Assembly: GCA_021443045.1 (NCBI GenBank)
Contig: JABUUT010000022.1
Location: 37,064-55,438 of the forward strand
DNA: 18,375 nucleotides
Source of the DNA: Fibrobacteraceae bacterium
Lineage (GTDB): Bacteria > Fibrobacterota > Fibrobacteria > Fibrobacterales > Fibrobacteraceae
Direction of reading: 5' to 3'
The notes under the pieces are model-generated. The model saw only the letters and a program-made list of their open reading frames with translations, was not told the origin of the DNA and did not search any database. The position numbers and the translations under genes are program-made. Shown piece by piece: positions 1 to 6,784 of the stretch (within the stretch, counting starts at the first letter, position 1; each line of letters starts with the position of its first letter).

Positions 1-1148
1 CGGAAAAGTTCCAAGTCAGATTTTTGGACATCGGCGAAGCTGTTGACTGGGCCTTCGGTAAAGAAGACGCACCCCATGGATCCCACCTGATTGGTAGTGG
101 CCGGGATTCCCACAGACTTTGCTGCAGCCAAAATGCCCGAAAGCATTTCGGAAGTGTGGCGGCCTGCATTTTCGTAATATTCTGGATGGTTGCGTAGAAG
201 ATTCATGGTGGCAATGCCGGCAGCCATGGCAACAGGGTTTCCAGACAAAGTTCCAGCTTGGTAAATTCCACCCAAGGGAGCAATTTGTTCCATCACGTCG
301 CGGCGGCCCCCGTAGGCTCCCACAGGCATGCCTCCCCCAATGATTTTTCCAAAGGTGGTAAGGTCGGGTTTAATGTCGTAAAGCCCTTGGGCACAGTTGA
401 TGCCTACACGGAATCCGGTCATCACTTCATCAACAATCAAAAGGGCTCCAAACTTTTTAGTTTGTTCTGAAAGGGTCTGTAAAAATTCCTTGAACGCAGG
501 AACCACACCCATGTTGCCTGCCACCGGCTCCACAATAACACCAGCAATCTGCTCCCCGATTTTCTCGAATGTTTCTTTGACTTGGGATACATCGTTGTAC
601 TGTAAGGTGACAGTGTATTTTGCCAAGTCCGCAGGAACCCCCTTGCTGCTAGGTTTTCCCGTGGTCAGCATGCCAGAGCCAGCCTTGATGAGCAGGCTAT
701 CACTGTGGCCGTGGTAGCAACCTTCAAACTTTACGATGATGTCTCGGCCAGTAAAACCGCGGGCAGCACGGATGGCGCTCATGGTGGCTTCGGTGCCGGA
801 GTTCACCATGCGAATCATTTCTACACTGGGCACCAATTCCATGACTATTTTTGCCAATTCCGATTCTAAGCCGCAGGGGGCACCAAAGCTGAGACCGTTC
901 TTTGCAGTTTCAGCCACGGCTTCCAAAACTTGGTCGTGAGCGTGACCCAGCATCATGGGGCCCCAGCTTCCCACATAGTCAATGTAGTCGTTGCCATCTA
1001 CATCGTAAATGTGGCTCCCTTTGGCGCGAGCAATAAAGGGAGGAGTGGCTTTGACGTTGCCAAAGGCACGAACGGGGCTGTTTACGCCACCGGGCATCAA
1101 GTTTTTGGCTTCTGCAAAAAGAGCTTCGCTCTTGGAATGATTCAGCAT
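1..1148 (-). CDS. hemL: Glutamate-1-semialdehyde 2,1-aminomutase (3' end cut by window edge)
   Basis: PLP enzyme that turns glutamate-1-semialdehyde into 5-aminolevulinate, the second step of the C5 pathway after HemA; cytosolic. I translated the minus strand from the ATG at 1148-1146. The 382 residues visible match the family from the N-terminal LMPGGVNSPVRAF segment, through NSGTEATMSAIR (about residues 116-127), to VDEVMTGFR (239-247) and TTFGKIIGGGMP, whose K268 (codon 347-345) is the expected PLP Schiff-base lysine. The family is about 425-430 aa, so roughly 45 C-terminal residues lie beyond position 1. An SD-like AGGGGC sits about 7 nt before the ATG. The gene starts 16 bp after the stop of the FISUMP lipoprotein and is the last visible gene of the minus-strand heme cluster. 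Base composition is GC-rich compared with the gene before it. Confidence 0.97.
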   Translation of the reverse strand, partial: MLNHSKSEALFAEAKNLMPGGVNSPVRAFGNVKATPPFIARAKGSHIYDVDGNDYIDYVGSWGPMMLGHAHDQVLEAVAETAKNGLSFGAPCGLESELAKIVMELVPSVEMIRMVNSGTEATMSAIRAARGFTGRDIIVKFEGCYHGHSDSLLIKAGSGMLTTGKPSSKGVPADLAKYTVTLQYNDVSQVKETFEKIGEQIAGVIVEPVAGNMGVVPAFKEFLQTLSEQTKKFGALLIVDEVMTGFRVGINCAQGLYDIKPDLTTFGKIIGGGMPVGAYGGRRDVMEQIAPLGGIYQAGTLSGNPVAMAAGIATMNLLRNHPEYYENAGRHTSEMLSGILAAAKSVGIPATTNQVGSMGCVFFTEGPVNSFADVQKSDLELF

Positions 1149-1164
1149 AAATTTGCCCCTAATT

Positions 1165-1998
1165 TTAATCCTTTACACAACGCACACTATGGCCGTCCGA
1201 TTTGGTAAATTGATCTAAATTAATATTTTGATACTGATCAAAATATTGGTCAACAACATAAGTTTCAGAGGTTTCTGTAGCACTCCAAATATTAGCATGC
1301 TCATTAATACGGATAAATTCACCATTAATATTTCTAAAGCCACCCGGTAAAAGGGAAAAACCATAATCGTTGGTACCATTGGCGTTAGACACCCAATCTT
1401 CAGTAGATTTTAATTTAACTGCAGCAACTTTTATACCACCAACATAATCATAAAGTTCAACAAACTCCTCCTTAGTAGGCACATGCCATCCTTCAGGGCA
1501 AATCCCACGGTGGGGCTCCGTTATTTTACACGTAACCCCTAGTCCACAACCACCTTGGTTAAGGGAATCCATCGTTGCAGCCCATGTGTACAAACGACCA
1601 TAATGACTGCAATTACTTGTATCATTGCGGTAGCACCAACTCCATACAACATCCATTCCTAAATCGTTCTTTGGATTTGGAACAAGATAATTCAGGTTCT
1701 CCGCCATCCAAACCTGGTTGCCAATTTTAACAACTTGGTAAGACCTTCCATCACGAGAATCTTCCATCACAGAATATTGAACATTTATGGAAGAACTTGA
1801 TAAAAAATTAGCACTGGAATAGGATGTTGCATAGCTACTTGAACTAGAAACCTTAAAGCGACTGGAGCTAGATGCCGTACTAGACGAACTGTCATAATTT
1901 GGCAATCCTAAACTAGAAGAAACGGGCGTATCATCTCCACAAGAGGCTAGTAAAATTAAAGCCAGTGCACAACAATAAAAAAATCTAAAACGAATCAT
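1165..1998 (-). CDS. Ser-rich lipoprotein with FISUMP domain
   Basis: A 277-aa predicted lipoprotein. Residues 1-20 are a lipoprotein signal peptide ending in LLASC (C20 lipidated); residues about 27-75 are a Ser-rich linker with several runs of four or five Ser; residues about 78-277 are a FISUMP domain (Fibrobacter succinogenes major paralogous domain), recognisable from VKIGNQVWMAENLNY, GRLYTWAATMD, CPEGWHVPT and the terminal VRCVKD. Function is unknown for the family; the layout suggests an exported, probably surface or outer-membrane protein. It begins 2 bp after the hemB stop and ends 16 bp before hemL, so it must be cotranscribed with them unless a promoter hides inside a gene. It is strikingly AT-rich for its place: 13 of 60 bases are G/C at 1201-1260 and 21 of 60 at 1801-1860, against 34 of 60 in hemL (721-780) and 41 of 60 in hemB (2461-2520). 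That composition suggests later insertion (inference). Confidence 0.9.
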   Translation of the reverse strand: MIRFRFFYCCALALILLASCGDDTPVSSSLGLPNYDSSSSTASSSSRFKVSSSSSYATSYSSANFLSSSSINVQYSVMEDSRDGRSYQVVKIGNQVWMAENLNYLVPNPKNDLGMDVVWSWCYRNDTSNCSHYGRLYTWAATMDSLNQGGCGLGVTCKITEPHRGICPEGWHVPTKEEFVELYDYVGGIKVAAVKLKSTEDWVSNANGTNDYGFSLLPGGFRNINGEFIRINEHANIWSATETSETYVVDQYFDQYQNINLDQFTKSDGHSVRCVKD

Positions 1999-2000
1999 AA

Positions 2001-2963
2001 TTAAACAATCCCCCGTTCAAGAGCTTCCTTGGCGTGGTAAGTGATAATAACATTGGCTCCTGCCCGAGCAAAAGCCGTGAGGGTTTCAAAGATAATGGCA
2101 TCTTCGTTGATATAGCCCATTTTTGCAGCGGCTTTGACCATGGAATATTCACCACTCACATTGTACACGGCCAAGGGAACGTCGCTAATTTCGGCCGCCT
2201 TTGAAAGAATGTCCAAAAAGGCAAGGCCAGGCTTTACCATAACAATGTCGGCTCCTTCTTCCAAGTCCAAAGCCACTTCGTGCAAGGCTTCGCGGCTGTT
2301 ACGAACGTCCATCTGGTAGCTTTTGCGGTCACCAAAGTGAGGCGCTGAATCGGCAGCATCACGGAAGGGGCCATAAAAAGCACTGGCAAATTTTGCGCTG
2401 TAACTCATGATGGGTGTGTTGGTGTAGCCAGCATTGTCTAGAGCTTCGCGAATGGCGGCCACGCGGCCGTCCATCATGTCGGAAGGGGCAACCATGTCGG
2501 CACCGGCCGCGGCATGGGAAACGGCCGTCTTTGCCAAAAGCTTAAGGGAACTGTCATTGTCCACATCTTTCCCCTTAACGATACCGCAGTGGCCATGGCT
2601 CATGTATTCGCAGAGGCAAACGTCGGTAATCACATAGAGGTTTGGAAAATTCTTTTTTAATTCCCGAACAGCCCGCTGCACAATGCCGTTTTTGTCGTAG
2701 GCAGCAGAGGCCATATCGTCTTTGTGGTCTGGAATACCAAAGAGGAGCACACTTTTGAGGCCTATGGATTCAAAACCCGAAACTTCCTTGACCAGTTCGT
2801 CAATAGAAAAGCGGAACTGCCCTGGCATGGCTCCAATTTCTTCTTTTACCCCCTCCCCTTCTACAACGAACATGGGGTAAACGAGAGCGTCTTTATTGAC
2901 TGCGGTTTCCGCAATCATGTTGCGGATAATTTTGTTTGAACGTAAACGACGAGGACGAAACAT
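2001..2963 (-). CDS. hemB: Delta-aminolevulinic acid dehydratase (porphobilinogen synthase)
   Basis: Condenses two 5-aminolevulinate molecules to porphobilinogen. I start it at the ATG at 2963-2961 (protein MFRPRRLRSNKIIRNM..., 320 aa, normal family length). The open frame continues upstream to about 3038, but the added residues are only translated heptamer repeats (TNYQPPT-type). Seen: the Zn-site cysteines C116, C118 and C126 in DVCLCEYMSHGHCG, and both Schiff-base lysines, K191 in SYSAKFASAFYGPFRD and K244 in IVMVKPGLAFLD. No Shine-Dalgarno motif precedes the ATG; the upstream bases are C/A-rich repeat. It is the only gene in the heme cluster preceded by a long gap (2964-3379), so it may have its own promoter. 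The FISUMP lipoprotein starts 2 bp after its stop. Confidence 0.97.
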   Translation of the reverse strand: MFRPRRLRSNKIIRNMIAETAVNKDALVYPMFVVEGEGVKEEIGAMPGQFRFSIDELVKEVSGFESIGLKSVLLFGIPDHKDDMASAAYDKNGIVQRAVRELKKNFPNLYVITDVCLCEYMSHGHCGIVKGKDVDNDSSLKLLAKTAVSHAAAGADMVAPSDMMDGRVAAIREALDNAGYTNTPIMSYSAKFASAFYGPFRDAADSAPHFGDRKSYQMDVRNSREALHEVALDLEEGADIVMVKPGLAFLDILSKAAEISDVPLAVYNVSGEYSMVKAAAKMGYINEDAIIFETLTAFARAGANVIITYHAKEALERGIV

Positions 2964-2971
2964 AGGAGTGA

Positions 2972-3020
2972 TTGGTGGTTGGTAGTTGGTGGTTGGTGGT
3001 TGGTAGTTGGTGGTTAGTGA
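2972..3020 (+). repeat. Heptanucleotide tandem array, TTGGTGG class (7 units)
   Basis: Seven consecutive 7-bp units in perfect phase: TTGGTGG (2972), TTGGTAG (2979), TTGGTGG (2986), TTGGTGG (2993), TTGGTAG (3000), TTGGTGG (3007) and the variant TTAGTGA (3014). The array ends 8 bp before the hemB start codon, so on the hemB strand the whole leader just before the ATG is CCACCAA/CTACCAA. Units of the same class recur at 3097-3117 and 3271-3284. Confidence 0.9.
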
Positions 3021-3077
3021 TTGCAGCTTCGCTACCAAATTATTCGGCTCGGCTATGCCAACACAAGTGTTGTCGCA

Positions 3078-3105
3078 GCTCTCGCCTTCGTAATTTGTGG
3101 TGGTT
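3078..3105 (+). repeat. 28-bp direct repeat, copy 1
   Basis: Matches 3252-3279 at 27 of 28 positions; the mismatch is T at 3082 against A at 3256. The last 23 bases (from CGCCTTCGTAATTT) are identical. The repeat runs straight into heptamer units TTAGTGA and TTGGTGG (3104-3117). Confidence 0.88.
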
Positions 3106-3117
3106 AGTGATTGGTGG
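3097..3117 (+). repeat. Heptamer island (3 units)
   Basis: GTGGTGG (3097), TTAGTGA (3104) and TTGGTGG (3111) are in phase and in the same orientation as the array beside hemB. It overlaps the end of direct-repeat copy 1. Confidence 0.75.
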
Positions 3118-3251
3118 ACTTGTCATTCTGAACATAGTGAAGAATCCATTCGTTTTATTTTGAGCTCAAAGAGAGCGTAGCGAACGGCCTCATTCCTCAA
3201 AGCGACGAAGTAGCGACCTCTCCGCTGATAAACAGTAACTGAATACCATTT

Positions 3252-3279
3252 GCTCACGCCTTCGTAATTTGTGGTGGTT
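3252..3279 (+). repeat. 28-bp direct repeat, copy 2
   Basis: Second copy of the 3078-3105 sequence, 174 bp away in the same orientation, with one mismatch. It is likewise followed by heptamer-class units (GTGGTGG at 3271, TTGGTAA at 3278). Confidence 0.88.
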
Positions 3280-3320
3280 GGTAAATAGTTTGGCGAGTCT
3301 ACTGACCCGCGATTCATAAT

Positions 3321-3337
3321 ACGAGCCAAAGGCTCGT
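3321..3337. repeat. Perfect inverted repeat (7-bp stem, 3-nt loop)
   Basis: ACGAGCC (3321-3327), AAA loop, GGCTCGT (3331-3337): fully complementary arms with a GC-rich stem. It lies 42 bp downstream of the cbiX-cysG stop on the minus strand. No T-run follows on either strand (minus: ATTATGAATC; plus: GATACTTTGA), so it is not a textbook intrinsic terminator, but it could pause polymerase or cap an mRNA 3' end. Confidence 0.6.
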
Positions 3338-3349
3338 GATACTTTGAAC

Positions 3350-3377
3350 CGATAACTGATAACCGATAACAGATAAC
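3350..3377 (+). repeat. Heptanucleotide tandem array, NGATAAC (4 units)
   Basis: CGATAAC (3350), TGATAAC (3357), CGATAAC (3364) and AGATAAC (3371): four perfect-phase 7-bp units varying only at the first base. The array ends 2 bp from the TAA stop (3382-3380) of the CbiX-CysG fusion. It has the same period as the TTGGTGG array at the other end of the gap but an unrelated unit. Confidence 0.88.
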
Positions 3378-3379
3378 TA

Positions 3380-4285
3380 TTATTCATTTTCTTGTTCAAT
3401 TTTCACTAGGTCAGCGGACCATTCGGTTTGAATTTTTTTTTTCAGTTTCTTGGCGGTACTGGGACTGTGGCCTTGGGTAGAGACCGTCACCACAATATGC
3501 TCGCCAAAGTCCATGCGGGCAGGGACGATAAAATCGCCACTGCGGTAATCGCAGGCATTGTTCACAAAAATACGGCGTGATACAGCATCATTAACCACCT
3601 GGGCATTTACCGAAGGTTGATCGGTGCATATAAAAGCAAAAGAAATGCCGTTAAGGTGGCGCGCCTCGTAGGAGCCCGTCACCAGTTCCATCTGGTTGGG
3701 ATTATTTGCAGCAAGGGCGGCAATATCTTCGGCAATCTGAGGAGCAACCACCTTGATTTTGGCACCTGCAGGCAGCAAAGTCTTGATTTTGCGGGAGGCT
3801 ATGGAACCACCTCCCACCACAAGCACATTGCGGCCATCCATATTAAATTCCATGGCAAATAGTTTTGATTTTTCTGCTGCGGAGGGCTTCCGCTGAACAG
3901 TAGTCTGGGCTTCAGAGCATTTTACAACATGGGGTATGGCATTTTTTAAACCATCCACCACCATATTTGCAAACAAGTCCCAATCACCTAGACAAGGCAA
4001 AAGCTTTATGGATGTTTCAGGAAATTCCTGCTGCAATGATGCCACCACTTTAGGCACATCGTTTTTGGCATGCTGGCCATTCAAAAGCAAATAAGGCAAA
4101 AGGGTCACCGACTCCACGCCATCTTCTCGCAAAATGGTCCGCAAGTCATTTTCCAAATCCAAAAGGCTGGTGCTTGCTACACGGGTGCCAGGCATTTCAT
4201 GATGCAGACGGTCCAAAACCTCTTCAAAGCCCTTGAAGGCCCCAGGAAGAATACAGTGATGGGCTATGATTAAAACAACGTTCAT
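3380..4285 (-). CDS. CbiX-type chelatase fused to precorrin-2 dehydrogenase (CysG N-domain/Met8p-like)
   Basis: A 301-aa two-domain enzyme for the last steps to siroheme. Residues about 1-120 resemble CbiX/SirB sirohydrochlorin chelatases: an early AHHC (H9/H10) and LLPYLLLNGQHAKNDVP, where H72 is the likely second metal-site histidine. After a polar linker (about 123-142), residues about 146-290 are the NAD-dependent precorrin-2 dehydrogenase fold: VVGGGSIASRK (157-166) for NAD, then VNNACDYRSGDFIVPA (241-256) with D246 near the family's catalytic Asp position, then VTVSTQGHSPSTAKKL. The pair would oxidise precorrin-2 to sirohydrochlorin and insert iron. The Met8p-type domain can itself chelate in other organisms, so the chelatase half may be the main inserter or a partner. 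Its ATG overlaps the CobA-HemD stop by one base (TAATG), implying translational coupling. Domain assignment is firm; metal choice (Fe rather than Co) is inferred from the Ahb genes. Confidence 0.9.
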   Translation of the reverse strand: MNVVLIIAHHCILPGAFKGFEEVLDRLHHEMPGTRVASTSLLDLENDLRTILREDGVESVTLLPYLLLNGQHAKNDVPKVVASLQQEFPETSIKLLPCLGDWDLFANMVVDGLKNAIPHVVKCSEAQTTVQRKPSAAEKSKLFAMEFNMDGRNVLVVGGGSIASRKIKTLLPAGAKIKVVAPQIAEDIAALAANNPNQMELVTGSYEARHLNGISFAFICTDQPSVNAQVVNDAVSRRIFVNNACDYRSGDFIVPARMDFGEHIVVTVSTQGHSPSTAKKLKKKIQTEWSADLVKIEQENE

Positions 4286-5823
4286 TACCCACCAATATAG
4301 AAATCCACAATTTTTTTTACCAAGGAATCCATGGTAGTTTCGTCAGAAGTTACCGTCTTAAAGCCATTTTTTTCAGCTGTAGCCTGGGTGAGGCGACCAA
4401 TACAAAAAGCTAATGGTCGATTTTGAAGCGTCCACAGGCCATCCGTCGCTCCAGAAATTCCAGAAACGCCCAAAACATCCACAAAAGCAGTCACTGCACT
4501 GGAGCTAGCAAAAACCACCCCATCGGCACACTCAACCGCATGAATTTTCCAATCAGGCATTTCGGTGGCCTGCAGAGTTTCATAAACAACCATGCGCTGG
4601 GCCTCTACGCCCCCATCTTTCAAAATTTGCACAAGAGTATCATCGGCCAAGTTTCCCTGTACTGTCAAAATTTTTGAGCCTTGGCACACGCTCTGGAGCA
4701 TTTTACCCAAACCTTCCCCAGTGTGGTCTTCGGGAACGTAATCGCAAAGTATTCCGTAAGATGCCAATTTTTTCTCTGTAATTTTACCTACCGAGGCAAT
4801 TTTTTTACCTGCAAGAAGGCGAATATCTTTGCCTGATTCAAGGAGTTTTTCAAAGAAATGATTCACCCCATTGGCACTGGTAAAGGCTAGCACATCTGTA
4901 TTTTTCAACAAAGCAAAGTCAAGTTCGCCAATCACAGCCCGGGTTTCTATCATGGGCGTTTCAATGACTTCAGCCCCCAAAGCCGAAAGCCGGGCCGAAA
5001 TGCCGCTAGCCTGCTTTGCGCTTCGAGTAACCACAAGACGTTTGCCACTCAAGGGGCGTTTTTTACGCCAAGAGAGTTTTTCTCCAAATTCAACCACCTC
5101 GCCCATGATGGTAATGGCAGGAGCCGTCACATTTTCTTTTTCAATCACATTGGCTGCAGTTTCCAAAGAGGCATAAACAGTGCGTTCAAAAGGAGTTGTT
5201 CCCTTTTCTATAAAAGCCAAAGGAGTTTTGCCATTTTTCCCAAACTCAATTAATTTAGATGCAATAAAAGCCATGTTGGAGATGCCCATGTAAAAAACCA
5301 AAGTTCCTGGGCATTTGGCCAAAGTTTCAAAATCCAGACCCAGGTTTTCATCGGCATGGCCCTCAATAAAGCCTTTCTCATGGCCAGTAATAATGTGAAG
5401 GCTGGAGGCAACCCCCCGATGGGTCACCGGAATCCCAGCGTATGCAGGTACTGCAATTCCAGCAGTTACTCCAGGCACCACTTCAAAGTCAATTCCCGCA
5501 GCAGTGAGTTCCAAAGCTTCTTCGCCACCACGACCAAAAACAAAGGGGTCTCCCCCCTTCAACCGCACAACCACTCCATGGGGGTATTCCTGAGCAAACT
5601 TTACTAACAACTTATTAATTTCACTTTGCTTTACCTTGTGGTGGGTAGGCATTTTACCCACATCTACCATTTGGGCGTTCACATTACAAAAAGAAAGAAC
5701 CCCAGTTGAAACCAGCCTGTCGTAAACCACCACATGGGCTTTTTCAAGAATTTCACGACCACGAAGGGTTAAAAGACCAGAATCTCCAGGACCTGCACCA
5801 ATCAAGTAAACTTTACCAGCCAT
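4285..5823 (-). CDS. Uroporphyrinogen-III C-methyltransferase / uroporphyrinogen-III synthase fusion (CobA-HemD)
   Basis: A 512-aa bifunctional enzyme. Residues 1 to about 250 are the SAM-dependent methyltransferase (SUMT/CobA): VYLIGAGPGD (5-14), RLKGGDPFVFGRGGEE (87-102), VPGVTAGIAVPAYAGIPVTHRG (about 116-137) and TAPAITIMGEVV (about 233-244). Residues about 258-512 are uroporphyrinogen-III synthase (HemD): GKRLVVTRSAKQ at its start, then TDVLAFTSANGV and DGVVFASSSAV, typical of the weakly conserved HemD family. One protein thus closes the tetrapyrrole ring and adds the C2 and C7 methyls, giving precorrin-2 for siroheme. It starts 1 bp after the hemC stop (TAA-T-ATG), with AAGGAT about 10 nt upstream, and overlaps the next gene by one base. 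CobA-HemD fusions are known in other bacteria. Here the fusion commits the uroporphyrinogen supply to the siroheme branch, which suits an Ahb-type heme pathway (inference). Confidence 0.96.
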   Translation of the reverse strand: MAGKVYLIGAGPGDSGLLTLRGREILEKAHVVVYDRLVSTGVLSFCNVNAQMVDVGKMPTHHKVKQSEINKLLVKFAQEYPHGVVVRLKGGDPFVFGRGGEEALELTAAGIDFEVVPGVTAGIAVPAYAGIPVTHRGVASSLHIITGHEKGFIEGHADENLGLDFETLAKCPGTLVFYMGISNMAFIASKLIEFGKNGKTPLAFIEKGTTPFERTVYASLETAANVIEKENVTAPAITIMGEVVEFGEKLSWRKKRPLSGKRLVVTRSAKQASGISARLSALGAEVIETPMIETRAVIGELDFALLKNTDVLAFTSANGVNHFFEKLLESGKDIRLLAGKKIASVGKITEKKLASYGILCDYVPEDHTGEGLGKMLQSVCQGSKILTVQGNLADDTLVQILKDGGVEAQRMVVYETLQATEMPDWKIHAVECADGVVFASSSAVTAFVDVLGVSGISGATDGLWTLQNRPLAFCIGRLTQATAEKNGFKTVTSDETTMDSLVKKIVDFYIGG

Positions 5824-5824
5824 A

Positions 5825-6784
5825 TTACAGTAAATCCTTTATTTTTTTGCCTAATTTAAAGCCCAATTGACGTGCCTGTTCCACAAAGTTTTCTGTAGAT
5901 TGGTTAAAATTAAAGATGGATTTTTCATAAACTTTTAACAACTTATGATGAGCCTCATCAAAATAAATTCCCGAAATACACAAGCAATGGTCTTGCCCAT
6001 TATGGCTCCAAGAGGCAAAACTGGCCACAGGAAATTGGCAGCCTGCGTTTAAATAACTTAAAAAAGACATTTCCGCAATGGCAATTCCATAAGTTTTCAC
6101 GTCATTTACTTTATCTACAATTTCTTTAATTTCTGGTTCCACAGAAGATAAAGTTTCTATAGCTAAAATACCTTGGCCAGAAGCGGGCAAAACATCATCT
6201 ACTTCAAAAAGGTCCGTAGCCCGTTCCCACAAACCCATTCGTTTTAACCCAGCCGCCGCCAAAACGATTCCATCTAGAGGAGCCATATTTTTAGCCACGT
6301 CTCCCTCTTCCATTTTTTTTAGACGGGTTTGTAAATTACCTCGAATGGGCACAAATTCCACATCAGGGCGCAGCTGCCTTAACTGCACAATGCGGCGGAT
6401 GCTGCCGGTGCCTACCCTGGCACCATGGGCTAGGCCCATGAATTTTGCACTGGTGCGGCCCACAAAAGCATCCCGGGGGTCTTCTCGTTTGCACACGGCC
6501 GCCAGGCAAAATTCCGGCAGCACCTCTGAGGGCATATCCTTTAAACTATGAACCGCAATATGAGCCCGCTTTTCCAAAAGGGCCACTTCAAGTTCCTTAA
6601 TAAAAACCCCTTTGCCCCCAAAATCCGCCAAAGATTTATCCAATCGGCGGTCCCCTTCCGTAGTCAAAGGAACCAACTCAAATTCAACCTGAGGATTTTT
6701 CTCTTTTAAACGTTCCACCACCAAACTAGTCTGGGCTATAGCTAAAGCGCTACTTCGAGTGGCCACCCGAATAATTCTACTCAA
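5825..6784 (-). CDS. hemC: Hydroxymethylbilane synthase (porphobilinogen deaminase)
   Basis: Polymerises four porphobilinogens into hydroxymethylbilane. I start it at the TTG at 6784-6782, giving 319 aa beginning (M)SRIIRVATRSSALA, because a strong Shine-Dalgarno GGGGAGGTGA lies just upstream and the protein then begins exactly where the family begins. The GTG at 6808 lies upstream of that SD and would add eight unrelated residues. Seen: HSLKDMP with catalytic D83, GTGSIRR (125-131), RGNLQTRL (148-155), LDGIVLAAAGLKR (170-182), and AGCQFPV with C249 as the dipyrromethane cofactor attachment site. Length is normal for HemC. The TTG overlaps the end of hemA by 8 bp, so the two are probably translationally coupled. 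A TTG start combined with a strong SD may set HemC output relative to HemA (inference). Confidence 0.95.
   Translation of the reverse strand: MSRIIRVATRSSALAIAQTSLVVERLKEKNPQVEFELVPLTTEGDRRLDKSLADFGGKGVFIKELEVALLEKRAHIAVHSLKDMPSEVLPEFCLAAVCKREDPRDAFVGRTSAKFMGLAHGARVGTGSIRRIVQLRQLRPDVEFVPIRGNLQTRLKKMEEGDVAKNMAPLDGIVLAAAGLKRMGLWERATDLFEVDDVLPASGQGILAIETLSSVEPEIKEIVDKVNDVKTYGIAIAEMSFLSYLNAGCQFPVASFASWSHNGQDHCLCISGIYFDEAHHKLLKVYEKSIFNFNQSTENFVEQARQLGFKLGKKIKDLL

Larger units (their letters stand above)
2964..3379. other. 416-bp repeat-rich gap between cbiX-cysG and hemB
   Basis: The only stretch over 300 bp without a convincing gene. It holds a seven-unit heptanucleotide array next to hemB, two shorter islands of the same heptamer class, a 28-bp direct repeat present twice, a perfect 7-bp hairpin, and a second heptamer array touching the cbiX-cysG stop codon. 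Positions 3121-3147 carry a TGTCATTCTGA...GAAGAATCC motif of a kind I recall as a scattered intergenic repeat in several phyla; its outer arms ATTCT (3125-3129) and AGAAT (3141-3145) are complementary. Short open frames run through here on both strands, but they are made of repeat-derived residues and have no family resemblance. I could not pick a convincing -35/-10 pair for hemB. Confidence 0.75.

Noticed and set aside
2964..3038. N-terminal extension of hemB through the repeat region
   Set aside because: The added 25 residues are a translated 7-bp repeat (TNYQPP pattern) and the family N-terminus begins at the ATG at 2963.
3321..3337. Rho-independent terminator
   Set aside because: The stem is perfect, but no T-run follows on either strand; kept only as an inverted repeat.
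2972..3377. CRISPR array in the gap
   Set aside because: The repeats are 7-bp tandem units without spacers, plus only two copies of a 28-bp sequence at 174-bp spacing; no cas genes.
3123..3399. Two overlapping short minus-strand open frames in the gap (3123-3329 and 3190-3399)
   Set aside because: They run through direct repeats, the hairpin and the GATAAC array, have no SD or family resemblance, and one overlaps the end of cbiX-cysG.
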